Positions 5,615 through 6,277 of a stretch of 6,277 bases of DNA are shown here, in pieces. The stretch comes from an uncultured Eubacteriales bacterium (GTDB taxonomy: Bacteria; Bacillota; Clostridia; Christensenellales; UBA1242), in assembly GCA_948949055.1 (NCBI GenBank), contig CARBWQ010000053.1, positions 1 through 6,277 on the forward strand, read 5' to 3'. The position numbers and the translations under genes were made by a program. How positions within the stretch are numbered: the first letter of the stretch is position 1; the number at the start of each line of letters is the position of its first letter. Below the pieces are notes generated by a model, which worked only from the letters and a program-made list of their open reading frames with translations, searched no databases and was not told where the DNA came from.

Positions 5615-6277
5615 ATGTTATTAAGGGAATTTGATAGGTTTGTTGAAAATGAAGTTGAAAAGAAACTTGCATTAAATACTAAATATCAAAAGGCTAAAAA
5701 TCTTTATATTAAAATGTATAAATTATATCATCCTATTCCTGGTTTTGATTATGATGAAATTGAACATGTTCTTTATAAAGCCATGGCAGTAAATGTAGAA
5801 TTAAAACAAACTTTGAATAAACTTCGCTCTGAGGCAGATAGGAAAGAGGTGAAACTGGCAATTAAGGAAACAGATGAAATAATTTCAGATTGTCAAAAGT
5901 TGCTTAAACATAAAAAATTCTATAACATTATTGCAGAAAAGGTTGACAAATTCGACATTCATAGTCATCTAAAATTAATTATGGAAATTGAATTTGAAAC
6001 AATAAAAGAAGTTGTAAAAGAAAATAGAAACAATCAATATGTTTTAGCAGAAATTGTCAATGCAATTAAAGTCGATAAGCCAGACGTTATGTATTTGAAT
6101 AAACAACCATTATTTAAAAGTAAATATTGGCTAGATGATTGTGGTAATGGTTTGAGACATTTTGGGAAAGTTGAAAAGAATTATGGATATATTGCATTAA
6201 ATTATATTCATGCACAAACCCACAAAACTTTGGATAAAAACAGCAAACGATATAGGGAAGAAAAGCTCCAAGAAGAA
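5615..6277 (+). CDS. Uncharacterised charged protein, 3' end outside window (first 221 aa)
   Basis: An open frame of 221 codons runs from ATG at 5615 to the window edge without a stop. I do not recognise it. GAGGA (5606-5610) lies 4 bases before the ATG. The protein opens MLLREFDRFVENEVEKKLAL and is Lys/Glu-rich and probably mostly helical, with no membrane segment. A candidate coiled coil covers about 58-98 (ELKQTLNKLRSEADRKEVK onward). A less helical aromatic section follows at about 160-200, including YLNKQPLFKSKYWLDDCGNG and KNYGYIALNYIHAQTH. The mix of Trp, Tyr, His, Asp and Cys here suggests a folded functional domain, possibly continuing past the edge. It follows the other unknown gene but has its own promoter. 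In general character it resembles that neighbour, though I see no convincing alignment. Coding status is well supported by length, ribosome binding site and promoter. Confidence 0.85.
   Translation, partial: MLLREFDRFVENEVEKKLALNTKYQKAKNLYIKMYKLYHPIPGFDYDEIEHVLYKAMAVNVELKQTLNKLRSEADRKEVKLAIKETDEIISDCQKLLKHKKFYNIIAEKVDKFDIHSHLKLIMEIEFETIKEVVKENRNNQYVLAEIVNAIKVDKPDVMYLNKQPLFKSKYWLDDCGNGLRHFGKVEKNYGYIALNYIHAQTHKTLDKNSKRYREEKLQEE

Noticed and set aside
5604..5624. ATG at 5604 as the start of the right-edge gene
   Set aside because: It is in a different frame and reaches a stop after six codons; the ATG at 5615 has GAGGA upstream and a 221-codon open frame.

Overview
The window looks like a chromosomal segment of an AT-rich, spore-forming Firmicute, most likely a clostridial lineage. 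The evidence is a near full-length SpoIVA (a spore-coat protein confined to endospore formers), low GC, strong GGAGG-type ribosome binding sites, short U-rich intrinsic terminators and the standard code. I cannot name a genus. All genes seen are on the + strand.

Left part (1-511): two small XRE-type helix-turn-helix regulators in tandem. The first is cut by the window edge, with only its last 22 codons present. The second is complete (68 codons). Each is followed by a hairpin terminator. Centre (630-2758): der (EngA, tandem-GTPase ribosome assembly factor) and plsY (membrane glycerol-3-phosphate acyltransferase) form a translationally coupled pair, with stop and start codons overlapping, closed by a terminator on the plsY stop codon. 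A 238-base spacer follows. It holds an unexplained island of higher GC (about 2761-2844) and a very AT-rich leader. spoIVA (2973-4448) is then transcribed alone and closed by its own terminator. The der / lipid gene / spoIVA neighbourhood is familiar from Firmicutes, but gpsA, which commonly lies here, is absent.

Right part (4500-6277): two genes I do not recognise, each starting from its own near-consensus vegetative promoter (TTGACA, 17-base spacer, TAAAAT or TAAACT) and separated by a terminator. The first encodes a 294-residue charged, probably helical, soluble protein. The second encodes at least 221 residues of the same general character and runs off the window. Upstream of the second is an in-frame 14-codon open frame separated from the gene by a single TAG. 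It is either a leader peptide or a 5' end broken by a nonsense change.

The core genes are ordinary housekeeping and sporulation functions (ribosome assembly, phospholipid synthesis, coat basement layer). The accessory interest is in the unknown right-hand pair, the palindromes at their start sites, the GC island, and the acidic tail on PlsY. No RNA gene, CRISPR array or mobile element could be supported.
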